NCBI RefSeq assembly: GCF_025147465.1
Contig: NZ_JALXOZ010000020.1
Location: 1-33,552 of the forward strand
DNA: 33,552 nt
Direction of reading: 5' to 3'
Source: Dermabacter sp. p3-SID358
GTDB taxonomy: Bacteria; Actinomycetota; Actinomycetes; Actinomycetales; Dermabacteraceae
A model generated the notes under the pieces. The model saw only the letters and a list, made by a program, of their open reading frames with translations, was not told the origin of the DNA and did no database searches. Below, one piece after another: positions 16,302 to 25,200 of the stretch (position 1 is its first letter; each line of letters opens with the position of its first letter). A program made the position numbers and the translations under genes.

Positions 16302-17168
16302 ATGACTGCACACACCCATAACGCGCCGCTTCCTCGACGCCGCAAGCGAATCCACCCACTCGATGTTCTCAAGCACGTGGCTCTCGCCGTCGGCGCGCTC
16401 ATTTCACTCTTCCCGTTCTACTGGATGTTTGTTCTCGCGACCCATCCGTCGTCGGCGATCTACAAGTTCCCGCCGGCGGTGCTGCCGGGGGATCGCCTCG
16501 GCACAAACCTTGAGACCATCACGTCGAAGATCAATATTTGGGCGGCGATGGGCAATACCCTTGTCGTGGCCCTCTCAGTCACGGTACTCGGGCTTTTCAT
16601 CTCCTCGATCACGGCCTTCACCTTCGCGAAATTCGAGTTCCCCGGAAAGCGTGGCCTGTTTCTCATCATCATGGCGACGTTCCTGTTGCCGGCGCAGCTC
16701 GCGAGCATCCCGCAGTTCCTCCTCATGAGCAAACTCGGCTGGACTGGAGACTTGAAAGCGCTCATTTTCCCGTCGCTCGCGAGTGCGTTCGGCGTGTTTT
16801 GGCTGCGGCAGTACGCCACAAATTCGATCTCAACGGAACTCTTAGAGGCTGCCCGCATGGACGGCTGTGGTTTCTTCCGTCAGTACCTCCACGTGTGTCT
16901 CCCAATCATTAAGCCGGCACTCGCCTTCCTCGGGATGTTCACGTTCATCGGTGCGTGGAACGACTTCATGTGGCCCCTCATCGTGCTCACGAATCCCGAT
17001 AAGCTCACCCTGCAGGTTGCGCTGAGCCAGCTGAAGACCGCCCACGGAAGCGATTACGGCATGCTCATGGCCTCGGCGCTCATCGCGGTTGTGCCGCTCA
17101 TCCTCGTGTTCATCATCGGCGCGAAGCAGTTCATCGCCGGCATCGCAGAGGGCGCGGTCAAGGCATAG
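16302..17168 (+). CDS. Sugar ABC transporter permease, MalG-like (copy 2)
   Basis: Permease of 288 residues with the EAA loop (EAARMDG) and about six membrane segments. From about residue 115 onward it is almost identical to copy 1 in protein and, toward the end, in DNA, while the N-terminal third differs at many positions. This uneven divergence is what recombination between the copies would leave. It ends the second cassette and is followed by the same C-rich tract and stem as copy 1. Confidence 0.94.
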   Translation: MTAHTHNAPLPRRRKRIHPLDVLKHVALAVGALISLFPFYWMFVLATHPSSAIYKFPPAVLPGDRLGTNLETITSKINIWAAMGNTLVVALSVTVLGLFISSITAFTFAKFEFPGKRGLFLIIMATFLLPAQLASIPQFLLMSKLGWTGDLKALIFPSLASAFGVFWLRQYATNSISTELLEAARMDGCGFFRQYLHVCLPIIKPALAFLGMFTFIGAWNDFMWPLIVLTNPDKLTLQVALSQLKTAHGSDYGMLMASALIAVVPLILVFIIGAKQFIAGIAEGAVKA

Positions 17169-17173
17169 ATCGG

Positions 17174-17300
17174 CCTCCCCCTCCCCCTGGGCTTCCCCCT
17201 TCGCTCCCCTCTCCTCTCTCCCCTTCGCTTTCCCCCCGGATTGACGTAGGAAAACGTACGGAAATCACGAGCCATTACCGCCATTGAGCTACGTCAATCG
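17174..17300 (+). terminator. C-rich, G-poor tract plus conserved stem after cassette 2
   Basis: A C/T-rich run at about 17174-17237 follows the stop. GATTGACGTAG (17239-17249) and CTACGTCAATC (17289-17299) then form a perfect 11-bp inverted repeat around a 39-base loop. The arm pair is perfect here and has one mismatch in copy 1. Probable Rho-type termination zone or a 3' RNA structure. Confidence 0.5.
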
Positions 17301-17347
17301 AACGTACTGGTGGTGGGGGCGGTGGGGGTTGGGTGGGGTGGGATGCC

Positions 17348-18757
17348 TCAAGCGCCGCGCAACTCGATATTCTCTTTGCCTACGAGTTCGGCGAGTTTGG
17401 CGTCGTACCAGGCAGCCGCCTGCTCGGGCGTTTTGTCACCCACCATCACGAAGTCCATGGCCTCCTGAAGAGCGGTCGAGACTTCGGGATAGATCGCAAA
17501 GGCGGGGCGGTAGTACGCGGCTTCGAGCATGCCGGTGAAAAAGCCGACGGTTGGCGAAGAAGATCTGTACTCCTCCATCTCCGCGATGTCCCTCCTCGTG
17601 GTGAGAGTTCCGCCGGAGATATTTCGCTGCACCTGGGTCTCGAGCGAGCACAGCTCTTTAATGAGCTCGAACGACATGTCGCGATCGCGCGCGTGCGTGG
17701 GAATCGTCCACCCCCACCCGCCCGAAAGCGTCGTGGAGCCGGGGGCCTCGCCGTGCTGAGTGGGCATGGCAGCAACACCCACGTCTTCCGGCCACGTTGG
17801 CCACGGCGCGAGGCTCCCCTCGGCCCATAGGAACGAAATCCATGACCCGTCGACGAGAATACCGAGCTCGCCCTTGGGGAACATCGTGGCCTGCACGGCG
17901 TCCATGAGATTAGGGTCAAAATGGCGGGAAACCGGAAGTGTGAGGCCTTCGTCGAATTGGCGCTTAAAAAACGCGAGAGAATCGATGAAGCCTTGTGAGC
18001 CCGCGACCCATTTCTTGGTGTCGGGGTTATAGAGCGTGTCCTTCGTTCCGTAGAGCAGCATCTCGAGCCCCTGCATCGAGGCCGTCTCTCCTTGGGCTTT
18101 GCCGCAAAACATGAACATGCCGGTCGCGCCGATGTTTGCATCGCGAATCACCGCGGCGCTCTCGGCGATCTCATCCCACGTGCGCGGCTGCCATTCGGTG
18201 GGCAACCCCGCCTTCGCGAACACTTTCTTGTTGTAGTAGATGCCGCGCGTATCGGTCTCGGTGGGAACGAAGCACACTCGCCCTTCAGCGTCTTTGGCGG
18301 CGTTCTTAGAGGCCGGGTAGAAACGGTCCCAGGCTTCCCACTTCTCTACGAGGTCATCGATCGGTTGGAGGTAGCCGGCGGCAATGTCTGACTGAAGAAT
18401 GAAGGAGTCTTCGAACACCACGTCAGGGCAGCTGCGCGGCGAGGCCATGAGCAACTCGTTCTTCGTGAAATAGTCGTTGGCTTGGGCAACGATCGGCACG
18501 AGCTCAACGCTTGTGCCCGGGTTCTTCGCGGTAAACGCTTCGGCAACACCTGTGAGCCACCGCTGGAGGTTCGTGTCGGAACCAAACTGCTGAAAGGCGA
18601 CCCGCAAGGTCGAGGCGTCACGCTCGGCGCCGCATCCCGCGAGCGTCGAGAGTGGAAGCGCAACCGCACCGCCGCACGCGACTTTGAGGAAAGTACGGCG
18701 GGATGCCCCGCTCGTGGCTGCCACGGGTGGGTGCATTGCCGCCGTCCTCTCGCTCAT
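17348..18757 (-). CDS. Orphan carbohydrate ABC transporter substrate-binding lipoprotein
   Basis: Sugar-binding lipoprotein of 469 residues with a textbook Tat motif (SRRTFLK, about 19-25) and lipobox LAGC (C42). It is a clear paralogue of the lipoprotein at 30248, sharing long identical runs such as PTETDTRGIYYNKKVF and GGWGWTIPTHARDR. Unlike that one it has no permease pair of its own type beside it. It lies 121 bp downstream of the unrelated permeases at 18879-20721 on the same strand, with a hairpin between. Either the ATG at 18757 or the one at 18736 could be the start. It may deliver substrate to the permeases at 31633-33458 or to the adjacent pair. Confidence 0.92.
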   Translation of the reverse strand: MSERTAAMHPPVAATSGASRRTFLKVACGGAVALPLSTLAGCGAERDASTLRVAFQQFGSDTNLQRWLTGVAEAFTAKNPGTSVELVPIVAQANDYFTKNELLMASPRSCPDVVFEDSFILQSDIAAGYLQPIDDLVEKWEAWDRFYPASKNAAKDAEGRVCFVPTETDTRGIYYNKKVFAKAGLPTEWQPRTWDEIAESAAVIRDANIGATGMFMFCGKAQGETASMQGLEMLLYGTKDTLYNPDTKKWVAGSQGFIDSLAFFKRQFDEGLTLPVSRHFDPNLMDAVQATMFPKGELGILVDGSWISFLWAEGSLAPWPTWPEDVGVAAMPTQHGEAPGSTTLSGGWGWTIPTHARDRDMSFELIKELCSLETQVQRNISGGTLTTRRDIAEMEEYRSSSPTVGFFTGMLEAAYYRPAFAIYPEVSTALQEAMDFVMVGDKTPEQAAAWYDAKLAELVGKENIELRGA

Positions 18758-18851
18758 GTGCCCGCCGGTCCGCGCGACTGGGGGCGCCTCGTTTCCCAGG
18801 TATTTGTCCCGGCGAGGCCCGCCCTAGCTTACCGATGGCGCGATGAGCGCA

Positions 18852-18870
18852 GCTTTCGCGCTCGCGAAGC
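18852..18870 (-). terminator. Hairpin after the third importer's last permease gene
   Basis: GCTT-T-CGCG / CGCGAAGC with a 2-base centre, about 9 bases past the permease stop. There is no T-run. It may reduce read-through into the orphan lipoprotein gene. Confidence 0.35.
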
Positions 18871-18878
18871 GGAGATGT

Positions 18879-19823
18879 TCAGCCCTTCACCGCGCCGTCC
18901 TCAACGCCCTTGAAGAAGAAACGCTGGAAGACGGCAAAGAAGATAATGATCGGCACGAGCGCGATCATGGTGCCCGCCGCGATGACGCGCGGGTTCGAAC
19001 CGAAGTTCGAGTTGAGGTACTGCATGCCCACGGTGAGCGTGTATTTGTCTGGGTCGCTCAGCACGAGCAGCGGCCACAGGAAGTCATCCCACCCACCAAT
19101 AAAGGCGAAAATCGCGACAACGCTCGCCATGCCGCGCACGTTCGGCCACACCACTCGCGTGATGATCTGCCATGTGCTCGCGCCATCGATCACGGCCGCA
19201 TCGAGAAGGGCAGGCGGGATTGAGCGGCACGCCGCCATCATGAGCAAAGCGTTGACCGCGCCGATAAGCCCGGGCAGTACAACGCCCGCGAGCGAATCAG
19301 CGAGCCCGAGCGATTTGATGGTGAGGAACTGACTCATGAGCGTGACTTCCCCGGGTAGGAGGAGCGTCGAGAAGAGAATCCCGAGTGCGATTTTCTTGCC
19401 TTTGAATTTGAGGCAGCCGAGGGCATAACCCGCGAGAGTCGAGAACACGACGTTCGCAATCGCGAGGGTCACGGCAACAATGAGCGAGTGCCACGCGTAG
19501 CCGAGAATCGGCACGGTGTTCGCGACCTCCACGTAGTTGTGGAGCGTGAAATCGCTCGGAAGAAGCGATGGCGGGAACTGGTATATCGGGTCCCTAGGTC
19601 CCTTGAAGCTCGTGCTGAGCTGCCATAGGAACGGCCCCACAGAGATGAGGAAAACCGCGACGAGCAAAACGTAGCGCACGATCAAACCGGCAAGCGTCGG
19701 CTTGTTAAATCCCCCTGATCCCTTGCTGCGCCACGGGCGGTTCGTATTGCGGTACGTGCGTGGAGAAGAGGTTCCGACGCTTGCCTTGCGCACGTTGCTG
19801 GCTTCAGTTTCAAGAGTGGACAT
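18879..19823 (-). CDS. Sugar ABC transporter permease, MalG-like (third importer)
   Basis: Permease of 314 residues with a basic, Ser/Thr-rich N-terminal tail of about 45 residues, then about six membrane segments. The EAA loop appears as DAAVIDGASTW followed by VVWP. I chose the ATG at 19823, 13 bases after the partner permease's stop with AAGGA upstream; the open frame continues further upstream but overlaps the partner gene with unlikely sequence. It differs clearly from the permeases of the tandem cassettes, so this is a separate transporter type. Confidence 0.92.
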   Translation of the reverse strand: MSTLETEASNVRKASVGTSSPRTYRNTNRPWRSKGSGGFNKPTLAGLIVRYVLLVAVFLISVGPFLWQLSTSFKGPRDPIYQFPPSLLPSDFTLHNYVEVANTVPILGYAWHSLIVAVTLAIANVVFSTLAGYALGCLKFKGKKIALGILFSTLLLPGEVTLMSQFLTIKSLGLADSLAGVVLPGLIGAVNALLMMAACRSIPPALLDAAVIDGASTWQIITRVVWPNVRGMASVVAIFAFIGGWDDFLWPLLVLSDPDKYTLTVGMQYLNSNFGSNPRVIAAGTMIALVPIIIFFAVFQRFFFKGVEDGAVKG

Positions 19824-19836
19824 GCCAATCAGTTCC

Positions 19837-20721
19837 TTAGTGCGCGTTCGAGTCTGGCCGGTTGTTGAGGTAGGCCACGAGAATGAGCGGGCCGACCGTG
19901 AAGAGGAAGAGGAGCACGGACAAAGCAGAGGCGTATCCGAGCCTTCCATTGAGTCCAGAGCCAACCTGCTGCACGAGCATGACGAGGGAGGAGGCCTCGC
20001 CGCCGGGGCCTCCCGAGCCTTTCGAGAGAACGTAGAGTTCGGAGAACACGCGCATGCCGCTCACGGTGATGAGTGCGCTCACGAGGAACATGGCGCCGCG
20101 CACGCCTGGGACGGTCACGGACCAGAAGCGTCGCCAGGCGCTCGCGCCGTCCATAGCGGCGGCCTCGTGAAGCTCGTTGCCAACATTGGCGAGGGCCGCG
20201 AGGTACACAACCATGTAGTAGCCGAGGCCTTTCCACACGGTGAGGACGACGGCGGTGAAAATGAGTCCCCACCGTGAGGCGAGGAACGGCAACGGTCCTT
20301 CAACGAGGCCAAGGAACTGAAGAGTTTCATTGACGACGCCGCGCGAGTCGAAGAGCCACTGGAAGATGAGGGCAACAACCACAACGGAGGCGATTACGGG
20401 GAAGTAGAACGTCGTGCGGAAGAACGAAATGCCCGGGATCACGCGGTGGACGAGTAGCGCCAGCAGTAGCGGAAGAAAGGTGAGGAGCGGGACACATGCC
20501 ACCGTAAACAGCAGGGTTGTCCCGAGCGAGGTCCATACGCGTGCATCGTTGAAGAGAGCCATGTAGTTGTCTAGGGCCACGAAAGTGCCGCCCGTGAGTG
20601 GGCGAGCATTCGTGAAGCTCAGGACGACCGTGTTGAAGAACGGCCACAGAGCAAAAACGAGGACCCACAAAACTGCGGGGCCCACGAGGAGCCACGGCAC
20701 GTACCACTTGTATGAACGCAC
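19837..20721 (-). CDS. Sugar ABC transporter permease, MalF-like (third importer)
   Basis: Permease of 294 residues with a GTG start at 20721 preceded by a purine-rich AAGGGAAGAG. Membrane segments begin at about residue 9 (WLLVGPAVLWVLVFALW). The EAA loop is EAAAMDGASAW, followed by VTVP. It lies 74 bp downstream of the binding-protein gene, and the gap contains a strong hairpin. No ATPase gene is nearby. Confidence 0.93.
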   Translation of the reverse strand: MRSYKWYVPWLLVGPAVLWVLVFALWPFFNTVVLSFTNARPLTGGTFVALDNYMALFNDARVWTSLGTTLLFTVACVPLLTFLPLLLALLVHRVIPGISFFRTTFYFPVIASVVVVALIFQWLFDSRGVVNETLQFLGLVEGPLPFLASRWGLIFTAVVLTVWKGLGYYMVVYLAALANVGNELHEAAAMDGASAWRRFWSVTVPGVRGAMFLVSALITVSGMRVFSELYVLSKGSGGPGGEASSLVMLVQQVGSGLNGRLGYASALSVLLFLFTVGPLILVAYLNNRPDSNAH

Positions 20722-20756
20722 GCTATCTCTTCCCTTTCAGCACTGAAGTGTGGAAG

Positions 20757-20785
20757 GGTCGGGCGACTGTGCGGGCCGCCCGACC
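20757..20785 (-). terminator. Strong hairpin between the binding-protein and permease genes
   Basis: A perfect 9-bp stem, GGTCGGGCG (20757-20765) with CGCCCGACC (20777-20785), and an 11-base loop. It starts about 10 bases after the binding-protein stop codon. Hairpins here commonly let the cell make more binding protein than permease, by partial termination or by protecting the upstream mRNA; that role is inferred. Confidence 0.55.
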
Positions 20786-20795
20786 GTTGGTGATG

Positions 20796-22076
20796 TCAGC
20801 CGAGCTGATCGTTGCCGTACTTCACGGCTGCGTCGAGCGCTTCTTTGGCCGAGATGTCGCCGCGCATGGCGAGCGCCATCTGCTGCCCCATGTTGGTCTT
20901 CATGTCTTCGGTCCACATGACGTTCGTGGGGTCGACTGCGGTCTTCATGGACTCGGCGGCCAGCTCGACTGCTTTGTTCTGCAGCTCGATGTCTGACTTT
21001 TCGGCGAACTTGCTGGGGTCGGCTGCCGCTTCTTTCGTGCCGGGGAGGAACCCTTGCGCGAGCTTCACGAAAGCAATCTGGTTTTCAGTATTCGTCGCGA
21101 ATTTCGCGAAGGCGAGTGCCGCTGCGGGTGCCTTCGACTTCGCGGACACCGCAATGCCCTGGACGAACAAGGGCGGCTCCCCCATGCGCTTCGTGACAAC
21201 CGTCTTCTCAATCAAGCCCGGGTTGTCGGTCTGTAGCTCTGTTGGGTAGCTCGATGTAGCGGTTGTCCAAAGCACCTTCTCCTGCTTGTACAGCTGGGCG
21301 TTACCGGTGTAGTTATCGCTCAGCACTTCGACCGGCATGGCCTTGGCTTTGTACAGCTCCACGTATTTCTGCAGGAAATCGACGTTTTCGTCGGTATTGA
21401 AGTTGAACTTGCCGTCGTCACCAGAGGTGATGATGATTTCGGGGAGCGAGGAGATGATCGGGGCGGATCCCCCCTGCTTGGCGGCTTCCATGGCCAGGTC
21501 GTAGAGCTCGTCGAAGCTTGTCGGCAGCGAATCTTCGCTCACGCCGAACTTGCTCAGCGCATCGATGTTCCACCAGGACATGTCGGTACCGAGGTACCAC
21601 GGGTAGCCGTAGCTGCCGTCGATGCCCGGCATTTCGTAGGCCTTGACGCCGCCCTCGACGTACACGTCTTTGAGTTCGTCGTCGGCCTTCGCGAGGTCGA
21701 GAAGCATGCCGTTCTTTGCGAGTGAGTACGCGAAGTTCGGCGGAACGTTGACGACGTCAGGGAGCGCGCCGGAGTTTGCCTGGCCGAGGAGCTTATCCTC
21801 GTAGCCTTCGCCGGGCTGATCCATCCACTTGACTTTGACGCCCGGGTTTTCTTTTTCGAACCTTGCGACGAGGTCTTCAAAGTAGGGGGTGAATTTTTCG
21901 TTCTTGAGCGACCAGGTCTGGAACGAAATCTCGCCTTCGACCTTGCCGTCTTTGGCCTCCTTGGCGGCTTTATCCTGTTCGGCGCTGCCGCCGCTGCCGC
22001 TCAGACCGCATCCCGCGAGAGTGAGCCCCATGAGCCCCACGCCTGCACCGAGAACCGCGCGACGAGTTGTTTTCAT
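20796..22076 (-). CDS. Carbohydrate ABC transporter substrate-binding lipoprotein (third importer)
   Basis: Sugar-binding protein of 426 residues with a short Tat-like N-terminus (TTRRAVLG) and lipobox LAGC (C23). After the cysteine there is a charged linker rich in Lys, Ala and Glu, then a family-1 fold (EISFQTWSLKNEKFTPYFEDLVARFEKENPG). The ATG at 22076 follows AAGGAAGAGG. It is only distantly related to the other four lipoproteins here. It opens the operon with the two permeases downstream, and a LacI-like site lies about 50 bases before the start. Confidence 0.93.
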   Translation of the reverse strand: MKTTRRAVLGAGVGLMGLTLAGCGLSGSGGSAEQDKAAKEAKDGKVEGEISFQTWSLKNEKFTPYFEDLVARFEKENPGVKVKWMDQPGEGYEDKLLGQANSGALPDVVNVPPNFAYSLAKNGMLLDLAKADDELKDVYVEGGVKAYEMPGIDGSYGYPWYLGTDMSWWNIDALSKFGVSEDSLPTSFDELYDLAMEAAKQGGSAPIISSLPEIIITSGDDGKFNFNTDENVDFLQKYVELYKAKAMPVEVLSDNYTGNAQLYKQEKVLWTTATSSYPTELQTDNPGLIEKTVVTKRMGEPPLFVQGIAVSAKSKAPAAALAFAKFATNTENQIAFVKLAQGFLPGTKEAAADPSKFAEKSDIELQNKAVELAAESMKTAVDPTNVMWTEDMKTNMGQQMALAMRGDISAKEALDAAVKYGNDQLG

Positions 22077-22125
22077 TGCCGTGTACCTCTTCCTTGAGAT
22101 GTCATGAGCGGCACCAGACCGGTGA

Positions 22126-22142
22126 TAACTAAACCGCTAAAG
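22126..22142 (-). promoter_or_regulatory. Candidate LacI-type operator before the third importer
   Basis: The sequence CTAAACCGCTAAAG (22129-22142) matches the perfect palindrome in front of the lacI-type gene (26659-26672) at 11 of 14 positions. With its flank, TAACTAAACCGC, it also resembles TAACTAAACGC at 9430-9440. It lies about 50 bases upstream of the lipoprotein start, where a repressor would act. Confidence 0.5.
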
Positions 22143-22217
22143 TTGAGTGTACACGGCTCTTCAGCTCCACGTAAGACTAAAGCCCTAGGTTCCCCGCACT
22201 AGTGGCGACGGCACGAT

Positions 22218-22253
22218 GGAGCCCGCGAGCAGAGCGTCCCACCCGCGGGCTCC
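22218..22253 (-). terminator. Terminator-like hairpin after the second GH38 gene
   Basis: A perfect 10-bp stem, GGAGCCCGCG (22218-22227) with CGCGGGCTCC (22244-22253), and a 16-base loop. It lies about 24 bases after the GH38 stop and before the next operon's promoter. No long T-run follows on the minus strand. This is the strongest stem in the window's intergenic DNA apart from the 33509 hairpin. Confidence 0.6.
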
Positions 22254-22277
22254 AAACCCCCACAACCTCTATGCAAT

Positions 22278-25200
22278 TCAGGTGAGGCGGGCGCGGAGGG
22301 TCACGATCTCGAACGGTTTCGCCGCGATTTCAATCCGCTCGTCTTCGGCACGCTGCGCACGGTAGTGCAGCACCGACTCGTCGGTGAGCTCGCGCTCGAG
22401 AAGGTCCACGGCCACAATCTCTTTCGCGCCCGGAATGACGACGGTGCCCTCGCCTCGCACGCCCTCGGATTCGTAGAGTCGCACGATCACGTCACCGGAC
22501 TTGTCCTCGGCGAGTTTGAGCGTCTGGATGCGCAGCGAGGTGTCCTCGCCCTCGATCCGCGCGAGCGTGCTCTCCACGAGCGACGCGTCAATCTCGCGCG
22601 GCGCTTGATTGAGGCGCGCGCCTTCGTCGATGGCCTCGGCGATCGTAGCGCCAGGCACGAGCGAGTAGCGCATCCGGTACTGGCCTTCTTCCGCGCGCGG
22701 ATCCGGGAACTCGGCCGCGCGAATCACGGTCGCGCGCACGATCGTCGTCGTGCCGCCGTCATCCTCGCGCAACGCTCGGCGCACGTCGTGGCCGTACGAC
22801 GAGTCGTTCGAAAGCGACACCGCAGCGCCGGACTGACCACCCTCGTGGACGCGCACCCAGCGGTGTGCACACGTCTCGAATCGGCCGAAGTCGTCAAGGG
22901 TATTGACGGGGATGGGGCGCTCGATGTGCCCGAATTGAATCTCGCTCGCCATGTGCGAAGCACGCAGGTCGAACGGGAAGGCGAGCTTGAGGACCTTCTT
23001 GCGCTCGTGCCAGTCGACATCGAGCACAATCTCGAGGCCCTTCGCGCCCGGCGCAAGCACGTACGTGAGCGTGATTCGCGAACCGGCACCGTTCGACGGG
23101 GCACCGGGGTACGGCTTCTCCTTCGTGCGCACACCGTCGGTGCGGGTTTCGTAGGTGGCACGTACGCGAACCGCGTCGCCTTCGCGTTCCACACTCGCGG
23201 GTCCGACGGCTGCCAGGTCCCTGCCGACCCTTCGATAAAACTCGTCGATGTCCCACGAGTCCCACGCGTTGGGAGTGTCGCGGTGAAGCTGGAGGAGCGC
23301 CCCCTTGGCGCCGGGGGCGATGAGTTCGCGGCCGTCCTCGCTATCGCGGAGGCTCACGAGGTGGCCCTCGCCGTCGATCCGCGCGAAGACGTGGCCGTTA
23401 TTGAGGGCGAAGGAACCGTCGGACTCCTCGCACACGACCGCACCACCGCTTGCGCCTGCGCTCTCGCCTGCACTCGCGCCGCCCGTCGCACGCGCGATCG
23501 CTTCGAGCGCCTTTTCTACGAGAGCCTCGCCGCGCTCGGCAATCCCTTCGTAGTTGTGCTCTGTTTCCTTGTGCACCCACGCGATCGAGCTGCCGGGGAG
23601 GATGTCGTGGAACTGGAGGAGAAGCACCTTTTCCCACAGCTCGTTGATCTCGTCGTAGGGGTACTCGAACGCCTCGTCGAGGCGGGCCGCGAGCGCGCTC
23701 CACTTTTCAATATCGTGCATGAGGGCCTCGCTGCGGCGATTGCCTTGCTTGCCGCGGATCTGCGAGGAGTACGTGCCGCGGTGAAGCTCAAGGTACAGCT
23801 CGCCATTCCAGCGCGGGGCGTCGGCGTATTCGGCGCGGCTGCGCTCGAAGAACGTCGTGGGGCTCGAGAACTCGACCTTGGGCGAACCCTCGAGGTTCGC
23901 GGCCCTGCGGCCCGCGGCGAGCTGCTCGCGCGTGGGGCCGCCGCCACCATCGCCCCAGCCGGTCGGGCTCAGCGCGACATGGCTTCGGCCCTTATCCTTG
24001 TAGTTCTTCTCGACGTATGCCAATTCCTTGCCTGTGAGCTGGCAGTTGTAGGTGTCGGCGGGCGGGAAGTGCGTGTACTGAGTCGTGCCGTCGATGCCTT
24101 CCCACCAGAAGGTGTGGTGCGGGAACACGGAATACTGGTTCCAGCTGACCTTCTGGGTAAGGAAGTTCGTGTTGCCGGCGGCAGCGCAGATCTGCGGGAG
24201 GGCACCCGAGTAGCCAAACGAGTCGGGAAGCCAGGTCTCCTTCGTTTCGAGGCCGAACTCGCGCAAGAAGAAACCCTTGCCCTGGATGAACTGGCGGGCC
24301 ATGGCCTCGGAACCAGGCATGTTCGTGTCGGATTCAACCCACATGCCGCCCACGGGGATGAATCGACCGCTTGCGACGTGTTTCTTGATGCGCTCGAACA
24401 GCTCCGGGTAGAAGTCGCGTATCCACTGATACTGCTGCGCGGACGAGCACGAGAACGTGAGGTCGTCGTAGTGCTCGAGCAACCAGCACACGTTCGAGAA
24501 GGTGCGGGCACATTTGCGAACCGTCTCGCGCACGGGCCACAGCCACGCGGAGTCGATGTGAGCGTGGCCGGTCGCAATCACGGTCATCGCGGAAGCATTC
24601 GCGGGCTTGTCAAGCTCACGCTTGAGCACCTCGCGGGCGTCCTTCGCGGTCGCGTGCAGGTCGTCGGGATCGGCAGCATCGAGCGCGTCATCGAGGCAGC
24701 GCAGGATGTCCTGGCGGCGAGTGCTTTCTTCGGGGAGCTCGCGCATGAGTCCGTCGAGTGCGACGACGTCCTGTTCAAGCTCCCAGATCGTCTTCGAGCG
24801 CCACGCGAGGCGCAGCTCAGTAAGGTCATAAATGGGATCGTCCCCCGCGGTGTCCCATTCGCCGAGGTTCGTGGGCGTGCAGGTCCAATCACCAGCAACG
24901 TTCGGGTTTGCGGCGAGCTCGAGGTAGTACTCAAAGTTCGTTTCGCCCGGCTCGAGCGTGAGGTACTGGTTGTAGGGGTTAATGGCCTTGACGGGAACGC
25001 CGTCCACATTCCAAATGAGAGCCTCGGCCTGGAAGCCCGGCATGTTCGTGAACGACAAGTTGAGCTGGAGTTCCACGTCGCTTTCGTCGTTGCTTACCCA
25101 GCCTTCGGGGACCTCGCCCGTGACGTGCAGCCACAGCGTCGACCAGGGGCGCCCCCAGCGTGCGCCCACCTCGATCGGACTATAGGTTTGCGTTTTCGCT

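Larger units (their letters stand above)
9731..17300 (+). repeat. Tandem duplication of an importer cassette (copies 9731-12962 and 14065-17300)
   Basis: Two same-direction copies of a lipoprotein-permease-permease cassette of nearly equal length, with matching gene order and 5-6-base spacing between lipoprotein and first permease. The similarity extends about 125 bases past the last stop codon, then ends. Upstream of the first gene the two copies are unrelated. DNA identity is highest at the 3' end (only a handful of differences in the last 240 bases of the second permease) and much lower in its 5' third. Confidence 0.9.

Noticed and set aside
22177..22189. CTAAAGCCCTAGG as a second LacI-type operator before the third importer
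   Set aside because: Only the left half resembles the palindrome and the right half does not; too weak to list as a site.
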